Below are positions 1-6,399 of a stretch of 11,341 nucleotides of DNA, piece by piece. Source of the stretch: SAR202 cluster bacterium. GTDB taxonomy: Bacteria > Chloroflexota > Dehalococcoidia > UBA3495. Both the position numbers and the translations under genes were made by a program. The DNA lies in NCBI GenBank assembly GCA_009392075.1, contig VFHG01000132.1, positions 1-11,341 of the forward strand. The letters run 5' to 3'. The notes below the pieces were generated by a model. It saw nothing but the letters and a program-made list of their open reading frames with translations, was not told where the DNA came from and did not search any database. Position 1 is the stretch's first letter, and each line of letters begins with the position of its first letter.

Positions 1-1
1 C

Positions 2-469
2 CAGATACTTCGCCGCATCGAACGGAACAACCCCCAGAGCTACCTGCGCCCCATCGGTGGACTGGGGCAGGGTCTTGGAACTGCTTTGGGCGTGAAACTG
101 GCCTCGCCTGACCGGCCTGTGATAGCCCTGATGGGCGACGGCGCGCTGCTTTATAACCCCATTACCCAGGCTTTGGGCGTGGCTAGGGAGAGCAGCCTGC
201 CCATCATGATCGTGGTCTTCAACAACTCCAGTTACGCCGCCATGAAACGGCTGCACTTGTCCTTCTACCCGGAGGGCGATGCCGCCAAATCCGGCATCTT
301 CCACGGCGTCAATATCCCCGGCCCAGATTACCAGGAACTGGTATCACCCTTCGGCGGTCACGGAGAGCGGGTGGAAAACCCCGAACGCCTAGCCGGCGCC
401 ATCAAAGACGGCCTTGCCGCAGTGGCCGAAGGCCGCGTGGCGATACTGGACGTTGCACTGTCGGGGTAG
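2..469 (+). CDS. Thiamine-diphosphate-dependent decarboxylase/acetolactate-synthase-like enzyme, C-terminal part (5' end outside window)
   Basis: The frame is open from base 2, so only the last 155 residues are present; a full enzyme of this family has about 540-600. The visible part is the C-terminal PP/TPP-binding domain. The diphosphate/Mg-binding signature starts at GDG (visible residues 45-47) and ends at NN (74-75), the classic GDG-x26-NN spacing. A hydrophobic beta strand (LPIMIVVFNN) precedes the NN. Downstream, the stretch with VNIPGPDYQELVSPFGGHGE matches the usual helix order of the benzoylformate decarboxylase, acetolactate synthase and related 2-keto-acid decarboxylase group. Enzymes of this group cleave or join 2-keto acids in the cytoplasm using ThDP. 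The substrate cannot be set from this fragment because the active-site Glu lies in the missing N-terminal domain. The gene is closed by a strong terminator 10 nt after its stop, so it is not co-transcribed with the genes to the right. Glyoxylate carboligase would suit the glycerate kinase in the window, but the fragment does not look particularly like it. Confidence 0.85.
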   Translation, partial: QILRRIERNNPQSYLRPIGGLGQGLGTALGVKLASPDRPVIALMGDGALLYNPITQALGVARESSLPIMIVVFNNSSYAAMKRLHLSFYPEGDAAKSGIFHGVNIPGPDYQELVSPFGGHGERVENPERLAGAIKDGLAAVAEGRVAILDVALSG

Positions 470-479
470 CAACTAGATC

Positions 480-530
480 TTTACAAAACCAAATGGGCGC
501 GGCGTTGACGCGCCCATTTTGTTTTGTAAA
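480..530. terminator. Bidirectional intrinsic terminator between convergent genes
   Basis: Two 22-nt arms (480-501 and 509-530) are inverted repeats with a single mismatch (C490 against T520) around a 7-nt loop (502-508). The inner stem is GC-rich (ATGGGCGCG paired with CGCGCCCAT) and is flanked by A-rich sequence on the left and T-rich sequence on the right, so each strand gives a GC stem followed by a U-rich tail. It lies between the stop of the TPP enzyme (467-469) and the stop of the leftward paiB-like gene (544-546), where one element can end both transcripts. Confidence 0.9.
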
Positions 531-543
531 GAGGCCCAAAGTC

Positions 544-1164
544 CTACCCAGCCATATCCTCATCCATCAGCCCCGCAACCTGAAGATTGACCTCACCGCC
601 AAGGGTTTTGAGCTTCTCTGCAACCCGCTGGCGGCGGTGTTCCGGGTGGTTCTGATTAAGCTTCCATTTGCCTTGTAGCGAGGTTATTTCGATTTGGAAG
701 GCGACTATGCGTTTCAGCATCTGTTCAGAGTAGGCGGTGCTGAAATCCGGCTCCCACGGCTTGGGCTGAGATGCCTCATGTTGTTGGGTGAGCCGCCCGA
801 CGCTGTCTTCCAGATCCGAGCGGTCTTCCATGGCCTTGAAGACGCCGGTGGCATGGACCGCAACATAGTTCCAGGTGGGCACGGTTTCTTCTTCCTGATA
901 CCAGGTTGGGGAGACGTAGGTGTGGGGACCGTGAAACACCACCATCACCTGCTGGCCGTCGGCGTAACGCCACTGCCGATTGGCCTTGGCCATGTGTCCC
1001 AGGATCAGACCTTGCTCTCCACCACTTTCATCGATCATGAAGGGGAGATGGCTGGCCATTGGTTCGTCGCCGGTATGGGAGAACAGGATTCCGAAGCTGT
1101 TGTTCTGCATGAATTTCAGCAACTTGGATCTATCTTCAACCGCATAATATTTGGGGGTATACAT
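544..1164 (-). CDS. paiB: PaiB-family FMN-binding split-barrel protein (putative negative transcriptional regulator)
   Basis: This is a 206-residue protein, the usual PaiB length of about 200-210. It shows the family blocks in order: start MYTPKYY, ASHLPF (37-42), GHMAKANRQW (56-65), FHGPHTYVSPTWY (77-89), VPTWNYVAVHATG (95-107) and GKWKLNQN (165-172). The fold is a flavin-reductase/pyridoxamine-oxidase-like split barrel that binds FMN. Bacillus subtilis PaiB is described as a negative regulator of sporulation and protease genes, but the family has no helix-turn-helix and its direct action is poorly defined. I chose ATG 1162-1164 because the family begins MYTPK and a GAGG (1171-1174 on the minus strand) lies 6 nt upstream. 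An in-frame upstream start at 1212 would add 16 atypical residues. The gene is divergent from lutABC across 127 bp, so a role in controlling that operon is possible but not shown. Confidence 0.88.
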   Translation of the reverse strand: MYTPKYYAVEDRSKLLKFMQNNSFGILFSHTGDEPMASHLPFMIDESGGEQGLILGHMAKANRQWRYADGQQVMVVFHGPHTYVSPTWYQEEETVPTWNYVAVHATGVFKAMEDRSDLEDSVGRLTQQHEASQPKPWEPDFSTAYSEQMLKRIVAFQIEITSLQGKWKLNQNHPEHRRQRVAEKLKTLGGEVNLQVAGLMDEDMAG

Positions 1165-1291
1165 CACGATCCTCGGGGAGATAATCAAGATACTCGGGGC
1201 GTTTAAGAGCATTTTACTACTCCTGAATCATGGCCACCAAAGTTGCCACTCACCTACGCCTCTGGTACGCTTCCTGAAGCTCGATACGGAA
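1165..1291. promoter_or_regulatory. Divergent paiB / lutA intergenic region (promoters expected)
   Basis: These 127 bp separate the start codons of paiB (leftward) and lutA (rightward), so both promoters should lie here or overlap the gene starts. The left part is AT-richer than the coding DNA and holds a direct repeat, described separately. For paiB a weak candidate is TAAAAT (minus strand, 1216-1211) with TTGGTG (1240-1235) 18 nt upstream; the -35 is poor. I see no convincing sigma70 hexamer pair for lutA. No riboswitch-like or terminator-like fold was recognised. Confidence 0.4.
1168..1199. repeat. Two-copy 11-bp direct repeat at 21-bp period (possible operator)
   Basis: GATCCTCGGGG (1168-1178) is repeated as GATACTCGGGG (1189-1199) with one mismatch. 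The 21-bp period is about two helical turns, which would place both copies on the same face of the DNA. The left copy overlaps the ribosome-binding region of paiB, and the pair lies at the paiB end of the divergent region. A direct-repeat operator is inferred from geometry only; the bound protein is unknown. Confidence 0.35.
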
Positions 1292-2053
1292 ATGCGTTTC
1301 TTGACTCAGAAATCAGACATCACCGCCGATCTTTTCGTCACCTGCGTCATCGACCAACTGTACCCCGAAGTGGGTGTCAGCGTGGTCAAGGTGCTGCGGC
1401 GGCTGGGTGTAGCCGTGTGCTTCCCCCAGGATCAGACCTGCTGCGGCCAGCCCGTTTACAACACCGGCTACAACCACGAGGCCCGCACCCTTGCCAAACG
1501 GGTGTTGGAACAGTTTCGAGATAGCCAGTATGTCGTAGTCCCCTCCGGCTCTTGCGGTGCCACGCTACGCGTTTTCTACCTGGAGCTGTTCGCTGACGAC
1601 CCGCAACTTCTCGAAGAGGCAAAGGCCCTGGCCACCAAGACTTATGAATTCTCCGAGTTTCTGGTCAAGGTGTTGAAGGTTGAGGACGCCTCCGCGTGTG
1701 GGGCTAGCTACCATGGAACGGCCACTTACCATCCCAGTTGCCACCTGCTCCGTGAGATGGGAGTCAAAGAAGAACCAAAGAAGCTTCTCCGCTCAGTACC
1801 GGGACTTGAAGAGAAAGAACTTGAGGGCGCGGAGATCTGCTGCGGCTTTGGTGGCACTTTCTCAGTGAAGTTCCCCCATATCTCCGAAGGAATGGTGGCC
1901 GACAAGATCGCCAATGTCCAGGTCAGCGGCGCCGATACTCTGGTGTCCTGCGATATGAGCTGCCTGATGAACATCGGCGGCGCTTTGAACCGCCAGGACT
2001 CGGGCATCAAGGTCCGCCACCTGGCCCAGATTCTGGACCACGAGTCCGAGTAG
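1292..2053 (+). CDS. lutA: LutA-like lactate utilisation (Fe-S)-binding oxidoreductase subunit, CCG-domain protein
   Basis: This 253-residue protein (LutA family about 240) has two cysteine-rich CCG domains. The first has C18, CCG (C50-C51) and C88 (SGSCGATLR). The second has C150 (YHPSC), CCGFGG (C183-C184) and C220/C224 (CDMSC). The opening ADLFVTCVIDQLYPEVG is the typical LutA/YkgE N-terminus. These cysteines bind Fe-S clusters resembling those of GlpC and heterodisulfide reductase HdrB. With LutB and LutC it forms a cytoplasmic complex that oxidises L-lactate to pyruvate. I chose ATG 1292 because the family begins only about 10 residues before the FVTC block. The frame is open back to 1151, but those residues are not family-like and would overlap paiB. 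The Shine-Dalgarno is weak, and TTG 1301 is an alternative start. The gene ends 13 nt before lutB, so the two are co-transcribed. Confidence 0.92.
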   Translation: MRFLTQKSDITADLFVTCVIDQLYPEVGVSVVKVLRRLGVAVCFPQDQTCCGQPVYNTGYNHEARTLAKRVLEQFRDSQYVVVPSGSCGATLRVFYLELFADDPQLLEEAKALATKTYEFSEFLVKVLKVEDASACGASYHGTATYHPSCHLLREMGVKEEPKKLLRSVPGLEEKELEGAEICCGFGGTFSVKFPHISEGMVADKIANVQVSGADTLVSCDMSCLMNIGGALNRQDSGIKVRHLAQILDHESE

Positions 2054-2066
2054 GAACCGAACCCGA

Positions 2067-3539
2067 TTGGCTGAGATAAAGACACAAGACTTTACCGCCG
2101 CGTCGAAGGCGGCCATCAACAACCCCAAGCTGCGCCGGGCTCTGGACCGCGTGGCCTCGGGGTTTGAAGTCGCCCGCCTAGACCGCGTCGCGGAAGCCAC
2201 CCCAGAGGTCTGGGAGCGCTGGAAGCAGGAAGCCAGGGACATCAAAGCCCACACCATCGAGCACCTGGACTATTACCTGGACCTGCTCTACACCAACGTC
2301 ACCGCCGCCGGGGGGCACCTCCACTTCGCCAAGGACGCGGCACAGGCCAACGAGATAGTCGCCCACATCGCCCGCACCCGGAACGTCAAGATCGCCACCA
2401 AGAGTAAGAGCATGGTCTCTGAGGAGCTGGGCCTGAACCCCATATTGGAAGCGGTGGGCGTAGAAGTCTGGGAGACCGACCTGGGCGAGTACATCATCCA
2501 ACTGGCCGGGGAGACTCCGTCCCACCTGGTGGCCCCGGCGTTGCACAAGTCCAAGGAGGACGTTGCCGAGCTATTTGCCGAGAAGCTTGGCATCCCCTAC
2601 GACGAAGACATCTTCCACATGGCTGCCACCGCCCGGGAGGTGCTCCGCGACAAGTTCATGGAGGCCGACCTGGGCATCAGCGGGGCCAACTTCGTCATCG
2701 CCGAGACCGGCACCCTGGTGATCATCACCAACGAGGGCAACGGCCGGCTTTGCACTTCCGCGCCCCGGATACACATCGGCATCACCGGCATGGAGAAGGT
2801 CATCCCTTCCCTTCAGGACCTGTCCATCTTCCTACGGCTTTTGCCTCAGTCGGCCACCGGCCAGCGCATAACCAGCTACGTGAGCATGACTACCGGCCCT
2901 CGGCGTTCCGACGACGAAGACGGACCCGAGGAGTTCCATCTTGTTCTGGTGGACAACGGACGCTCACGGATGTTGGCCGACCCGGCCCTTCGGGAAGCGC
3001 TCTACTGCATCCGCTGCGGGGCCTGTTTGAACATCTGTCCCGTCTATGCCCGCGTCGGTGGCCACGCCTACGGTTGGGTCTACCCCGGTCCCATCGGCGC
3101 GGTGGTCTCTCCCATGCTGGTCGGCCTGAAAAAGGCCAAAGAACTCCCTCAAGCCTCAAGCCTCTGCGGCGCCTGCCGGGAGGTGTGTCCCATCAAGATA
3201 GACATACCCAAGATGTTCTTGCACTTGAGGAATCAGACGGCCGAGAGCCCCGACCCGAACCTGCGTTCAGCGCCGATTGTCGAACGGACCATGGCCAAGA
3301 TGTACGCCAGATTGATGAGCAGCCCGCGCTTGCTCGGCCTGTCCAGAAGATTCGGAAGAGCGCTTCAATTAGCGGAAGGGATGATACCGTTCTCTCCCCT
3401 GACCAAGGATGGAAAGTGGATCAGGATGGCGCCGCTGCCTCCTCTATCGAAATGGACTCGATCTAGAGACCTGCCCATGTTGCCTAAGCAGTCCTTCCAC
3501 GACATCTGGAAGAAGGAGTTGTCCCGTGACGACTCCTGA
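2067..3539 (+). CDS. lutB: LutB-like lactate utilisation iron-sulfur protein (LUD domain plus two 4Fe-4S motifs)
   Basis: This is a 490-residue protein; LutB proteins are about 470-490. An N-terminal LUD (DUF162) domain covers roughly residues 60-300. Its blocks include KIATKSKSMVSEE (108-120), GISGANFVIAETGTL (203-217) and IHIGITGMEKV (235-245), ending in TTGPRR. The ferredoxin-like section follows: C314-x2-C317-x2-C320-x3-C324-P and C367-x2-C370-x3-C374-P. A C-terminal LutB tail with WKKEL completes it. It is the electron-transferring subunit of the LutABC L-lactate-to-pyruvate oxidation complex. The start is TTG at 2067; no ATG occurs before residue 116 and the N-terminus aligns with family length, so a TTG start is the simplest reading. 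AGGAA at 2052-2056 is a distant ribosome site. The 3' end overlaps lutC by 14 nt. Confidence 0.95.
   Translation: MAEIKTQDFTAASKAAINNPKLRRALDRVASGFEVARLDRVAEATPEVWERWKQEARDIKAHTIEHLDYYLDLLYTNVTAAGGHLHFAKDAAQANEIVAHIARTRNVKIATKSKSMVSEELGLNPILEAVGVEVWETDLGEYIIQLAGETPSHLVAPALHKSKEDVAELFAEKLGIPYDEDIFHMAATAREVLRDKFMEADLGISGANFVIAETGTLVIITNEGNGRLCTSAPRIHIGITGMEKVIPSLQDLSIFLRLLPQSATGQRITSYVSMTTGPRRSDDEDGPEEFHLVLVDNGRSRMLADPALREALYCIRCGACLNICPVYARVGGHAYGWVYPGPIGAVVSPMLVGLKKAKELPQASSLCGACREVCPIKIDIPKMFLHLRNQTAESPDPNLRSAPIVERTMAKMYARLMSSPRLLGLSRRFGRALQLAEGMIPFSPLTKDGKWIRMAPLPPLSKWTRSRDLPMLPKQSFHDIWKKELSRDDS
3513..3518 (+). promoter_or_regulatory. Shine-Dalgarno site that fixes the lutC GTG start
   Basis: AAGGAG lies inside the lutB 3' end, 7 nt before GTG 3526. 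The lutC frame is open further upstream (to 3409), but this site and the family N-terminus single out GTG 3526. Its placement within lutB implies translational coupling. Confidence 0.8.
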
Positions 3540-4284
3540 ATCCAGCGAACTGCTCGGGGTACCCAAAGAGGAGTTTCTTCAGTCGGTGCGCGAAGCGCTG
3601 GGGCGGAGCAATGTGCCGCCTTCACAGCCGTATCCGCGCCTGACCGACACCCTACCGGAGCTGGAAAAGCAGGCGGCCCAGATACGCCGGCACTTGGAAG
3701 AAAATCTGCCCGCCCTTCTGGACAAATTAGCCGATATGGCCGGCAAGGGCGGCTGGAACGTGCACCGGGCCTCAGGAGTGGAAGAGGCCATCGCCTACAT
3801 CGAAACCGTGGCCCGGGAGTCGGAGGCCACCAACATTGTCCGTTCCGCACAAGATGTTTTCGACCAGATACCGGTGGACGCCGTGCTGGCTAACCTGGGG
3901 TTTAAAGTAACGACTGTACTCCGGGGCGACGAAAACCCGCGGGAGGCATTGCGCGAAGAGATACGGCAGTCCGGAATCGGCATCACGGGCGCGGACTATG
4001 CCCTGGCCGAGACCGGGTCATTGGTGATCTTGCCCCGCAAAGGCTTGAGCCGCCTGGTCTCCGTGGTCCCGCCGGTCCATATCGCGTTGGTGCGCCCCGA
4101 AGACATACTGGAGTCGTTGGACGACCTATTCTTGTTGCGGAGGCTGGAGTATCATCAGCGGGGCGGAGAGATGGGCAGCTACCTGAACTTCATCACCGGG
4201 CCCAGCCGTACCGCCGACATAGAAATGACCATCGTAGAAGGCGTCCACGGCCCCAAAGAAGTACATATGGTCATCCTGGGCTGA
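3526..4284 (+). CDS. lutC: LutC-like lactate utilisation protein (LUD domain)
   Basis: This is a 252-residue single-domain LUD protein (LutC about 240). The N-terminal EEFLQSVREALGR (15-27) is the usual LutC opening helix. The LUD signature blocks are GITGADYALAETGSLV (152-167), VVPPVHIALV (180-189), FITGPSRTADIE (222-233) and the closing GVHGPKEVHMVILG (239-252). It is the third component of the LutABC complex, which carries electrons from L-lactate through Fe-S clusters; LutC itself has no cysteine cluster here. The GTG start overlaps lutB by 14 nt and is preceded by an AAGGAG site. No lactate permease (lutP) or GntR regulator (lutR) is adjacent, so uptake and control must lie elsewhere or involve the divergent PaiB-like protein. 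Confidence 0.94.
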   Translation: MTTPESSELLGVPKEEFLQSVREALGRSNVPPSQPYPRLTDTLPELEKQAAQIRRHLEENLPALLDKLADMAGKGGWNVHRASGVEEAIAYIETVARESEATNIVRSAQDVFDQIPVDAVLANLGFKVTTVLRGDENPREALREEIRQSGIGITGADYALAETGSLVILPRKGLSRLVSVVPPVHIALVRPEDILESLDDLFLLRRLEYHQRGGEMGSYLNFITGPSRTADIEMTIVEGVHGPKEVHMVILG

Positions 4285-4400
4285 CATTCGGCTAGGTCGA
4301 AAATCCCTCCCCTCTGACAGCGGGAAGGTTAGGATGGGGGTCGAATTTCTAGGAGCCCCCAAGTTTATGAGAAACCACGCAAACACACAGGTGAACCCAA

Positions 4401-4745
4401 ATGCCGATGCGCGTTGGATTTGGCGAGTTCCGCCGACAGATGCTGGAGCGGGACCTACAAGCCATCGAAGAAATGATCCCCATACTGGGTGTCGAGAAAG
4501 TGATACTCACTGGTGACATGGCCGCCGGGGATTTCAAACCGGACACCAAGATTGAGCTAGTCATCGTCCATGACACCGAATATTCCTTCGGGAGGCGTGC
4601 TGATTTTTTCTCGTACCACCTACCTAGCTCAGTGGACATAGACACGCTGGTTTACACCCCAGCGGAATTCGAGGATATGAAAGAGAAACTCCCCGCGTTG
4701 GCCAAGGCTTGCCGCGAGGGACGGGAGATATTTAACAATGCCTGA
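4401..4745 (+). CDS. MNT-type nucleotidyltransferase-fold protein with degraded catalytic motif, partner of HEPN protein
   Basis: This is a 114-residue protein. After a leading helix it has the strand-turn-strand of minimal nucleotidyltransferases: [14 protein letters not shown] (34-47), then TKIELVIV (49-56), and later [16 protein letters not shown] (78-93). In active members the blocks read GSxxxG and [S/T]DxDLxV. Here the GS serine is D39, and the two metal-binding Asp positions are K50 and E52; only the later Asp (D79) remains. The protein is therefore probably not catalytic. The next gene is a HEPN-domain protein overlapping it by 8 nt, the standard MNT/HEPN pairing seen in toxin-antitoxin-like and housekeeping modules. 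ATG 4401 follows AGGTGA (4389-4394) by 6 nt; ATG 4407 is a possible alternative. A 116-bp gap separates it from lutC, so it may have its own promoter. Confidence 0.7.
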   Translation: MPMRVGFGEFRRQMLERDLQAIEEMIPILGVEKVILTGDMAAGDFKPDTKIELVIVHDTEYSFGRRADFFSYHLPSSVDIDTLVYTPAEFEDMKEKLPALAKACREGREIFNNA

Positions 4746-5139
4746 TTACCTAGCAGAGGGCGCCCGCTGGCTGCGCCAGGCCGAACAAGACTTGGAAGAC
4801 GCCAAATATCTCAAAGAAGGCGGCCGGCACAACCTGGCCTGCTTCATGGGACAGCAGTCGGCGGAAAAAGCTATCAAAGCCTATCTGTACCACAAGCGGG
4901 TCGAAGACGTCTGGGGCCACTCCCTTCTGGACCTATGCGAAGACGCCAAACTCTTCGACATGATGTTCGACACCGTGAAATCGGAAGCTCGACAGTTGGA
5001 CAAGTACCACTACATCACCCGTTACCCGGAGTTCTTGCCCAGCGGCACCTGTTCCGAGGCCTTCGACGAGATCGACGCCGAACGTTCCATCGAACTTTCC
5101 GCTCAGGTGCTGGGCTTTACCAAGGAGCGGATCGTCTAG
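4738..5139 (+). CDS. HEPN domain-containing protein
   Basis: This 133-residue, largely helical protein is a full HEPN domain. It has [20 protein letters not shown] (6-25), the [20 protein letters not shown] core (32-51), GHSLLDL (60-66) and the C-terminal [12 protein letters not shown] (87-98), all landmarks of the PF05168-type family. Some HEPN proteins are RNases using R-x4-6-H. Here R54 and H61 have that spacing (six residues), but this subfamily commonly carries a conserved His-Ser-Leu for structural reasons, so RNase activity is uncertain. It overlaps the nucleotidyltransferase-like gene by 8 nt and its TAG stop directly abuts the ATG of the CoA transferase. That arrangement fits co-translation of all three. 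It may be a toxin-antitoxin-like pair or a nucleotide- or RNA-binding complex with a regulatory role. Confidence 0.88.
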   Translation: MPDYLAEGARWLRQAEQDLEDAKYLKEGGRHNLACFMGQQSAEKAIKAYLYHKRVEDVWGHSLLDLCEDAKLFDMMFDTVKSEARQLDKYHYITRYPEFLPSGTCSEAFDEIDAERSIELSAQVLGFTKERIV

Positions 5140-6384
5140 ATGGCGTCCAGACCGGAACCGCTTCTCCCGGAGCAATTCGGTCCGCTACAAGGGGTGCGCA
5201 TCCTCTCAACCGGCACCATCATCGCCCAGCCTTTTGCGGCCACTTTAGCCGCCGAGATGGGAGCTGAGGTGGTTCAGATCGAGCGTCCAGTCGTCGGCGA
5301 TATTCTACGGAGCCTGGGTCTCCCGCTAGAGAATCCGGATGGTCCCGCAGTGGGTACGATGTGGGTCCAAGACCGGCGCAATACCTTCTTCGCTACCCTA
5401 GATTTCTCGGTTCCCGAGGGCCGGGACCTGTTCCTCCGCATGGTCGCCGGCGCCGACATCTGGATGGAGAGCTCTAAGGCCGGCACCTATACTAAGTGGG
5501 GCTTAGACGACGCCACCGTCCTGGCCACCAACCCCAAGATTGTCATCACCCACGTGTCTGGATACGGTCAGAACGGCCATCCCGAATATGTTAACCGGGC
5601 CTCGTATGACCCCATCGGCCAGGCATTCGGCGGCACCATGGGCATCACTGGGCCGCCTGATCCGGAACCTCCCATGGTCTCCAATCCGCTGGCCGGGGAT
5701 TACGCGACGGCCCACGTTTGCCTGTGGTCGTCATTGGCGGCCTACATCCACGCCCAGCGCACCGGACAGGGACAGGTCATCGATTTGGCGCAATTCGAGG
5801 CCGTGCACCGGGGGATGTCCAACACGATGATCGATTTTTTCGAGTTGGGAGTTTCACGCGAACGCCAGGGTAACCAGGCCGGACGGGGACAACCCTTCAG
5901 CAACTACCGCGCCAAGGACGGCTGGGTGGCCATAGCGGCCGTCGGTACGGTCTTCAATCGCGTCTGCGCGGTCGTGGGCCTGGAACCTACCGACGAATTC
6001 GCGCAGGACGCACGAACCAACAGCGAATCCAAAGCCGGGGTCGAATTCGCCGCCGTGTTACAGGGTTGGCTGGATGACCACACAGTGCACGAAGTTGTGG
6101 AAATCATGAACGCCTCCCAGGTGGGTTGCAGCGCGGTGATGACCCCCGATGAGATCGCCGAAGACCCTCATTATCGGGCCAGAGAGGTCCATACCGAATG
6201 GGATGACCTGCAACTGGGCCGGAGGGTCAAAGGGATTGGAATCCTTCCGAAATTCTCCGAAACGCCGGGAAATATCTGGCGCGGATCCGGTTCATTGGGC
6301 CACGACAACGCCCTCGTGTACCGGCGTTACCTTGGCATGGATGATGAGGAATTGAAACAACTGCAGGAACGGGGAGTCATCTGA
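5140..6384 (+). CDS. Family III CoA-transferase, CaiB/BaiF type
   Basis: This is a 414-residue protein; the family is about 400. The N-terminal FGPLQGVRILSTGTIIAQPF (13-32) and AAEMGAEVVQIERP (37-50) are the CoA-binding Rossmann start. NPKIVITHVSGYGQNG (131-146) is the conserved central block. Asp187 in LAGDYATA is the expected catalytic aspartate that forms the acyl-anhydride intermediate. The C-terminal LPKFSETPGNIWRGSG block and the mid-protein block with YGQNGHPEYVNRASYDPIGQ resemble E. coli CaiB (carnitine/crotonobetaine CoA transferase) more than formyl-CoA transferase. It moves CoA between carboxylic acids in the cytoplasm; the substrate cannot be assigned. Its ATG immediately follows the HEPN stop codon, with AAGGAG (5122-5127) 12 nt upstream. 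Carnitine use is not supported by other cai genes here. An acid linked to lactate, such as a 2-hydroxy acid, is equally possible. Confidence 0.92.
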   Translation: MASRPEPLLPEQFGPLQGVRILSTGTIIAQPFAATLAAEMGAEVVQIERPVVGDILRSLGLPLENPDGPAVGTMWVQDRRNTFFATLDFSVPEGRDLFLRMVAGADIWMESSKAGTYTKWGLDDATVLATNPKIVITHVSGYGQNGHPEYVNRASYDPIGQAFGGTMGITGPPDPEPPMVSNPLAGDYATAHVCLWSSLAAYIHAQRTGQGQVIDLAQFEAVHRGMSNTMIDFFELGVSRERQGNQAGRGQPFSNYRAKDGWVAIAAVGTVFNRVCAVVGLEPTDEFAQDARTNSESKAGVEFAAVLQGWLDDHTVHEVVEIMNASQVGCSAVMTPDEIAEDPHYRAREVHTEWDDLQLGRRVKGIGILPKFSETPGNIWRGSGSLGHDNALVYRRYLGMDDEELKQLQERGVI

Positions 6385-6399
6385 ACACGTCGCCGGTTT

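Noticed and set aside
694..1206. 170-codon open frame on the plus strand across the paiB-like gene
   Set aside because: It is antisense to a clearly recognisable PaiB protein, has no family-like sequence and no ribosome site; it is a by-product of GC-rich codon use.
1151..1291. Longer lutA start at 1151
   Set aside because: It would add 47 residues unlike any LutA and overlap the paiB coding start; the family N-terminus fits ATG 1292.
2750..3466. 238-codon open frame in another plus-strand phase inside lutB
   Set aside because: The translation is Arg/Pro/His-rich with no recognisable domain, while the lutB frame here encodes the conserved ferredoxin motifs.
4285..4400. Possible hairpin GGGGG...CCCCC in the lutC-MNT gap
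   Set aside because: Only 5 paired bases around a 15-nt loop and no U-tract; too weak to call a terminator or riboswitch.
6385..6399. T-run between the convergent CoA transferase and glycerate kinase stops as a terminator
   Set aside because: No stem precedes the T-run in the 15-nt gap or the adjoining coding ends.
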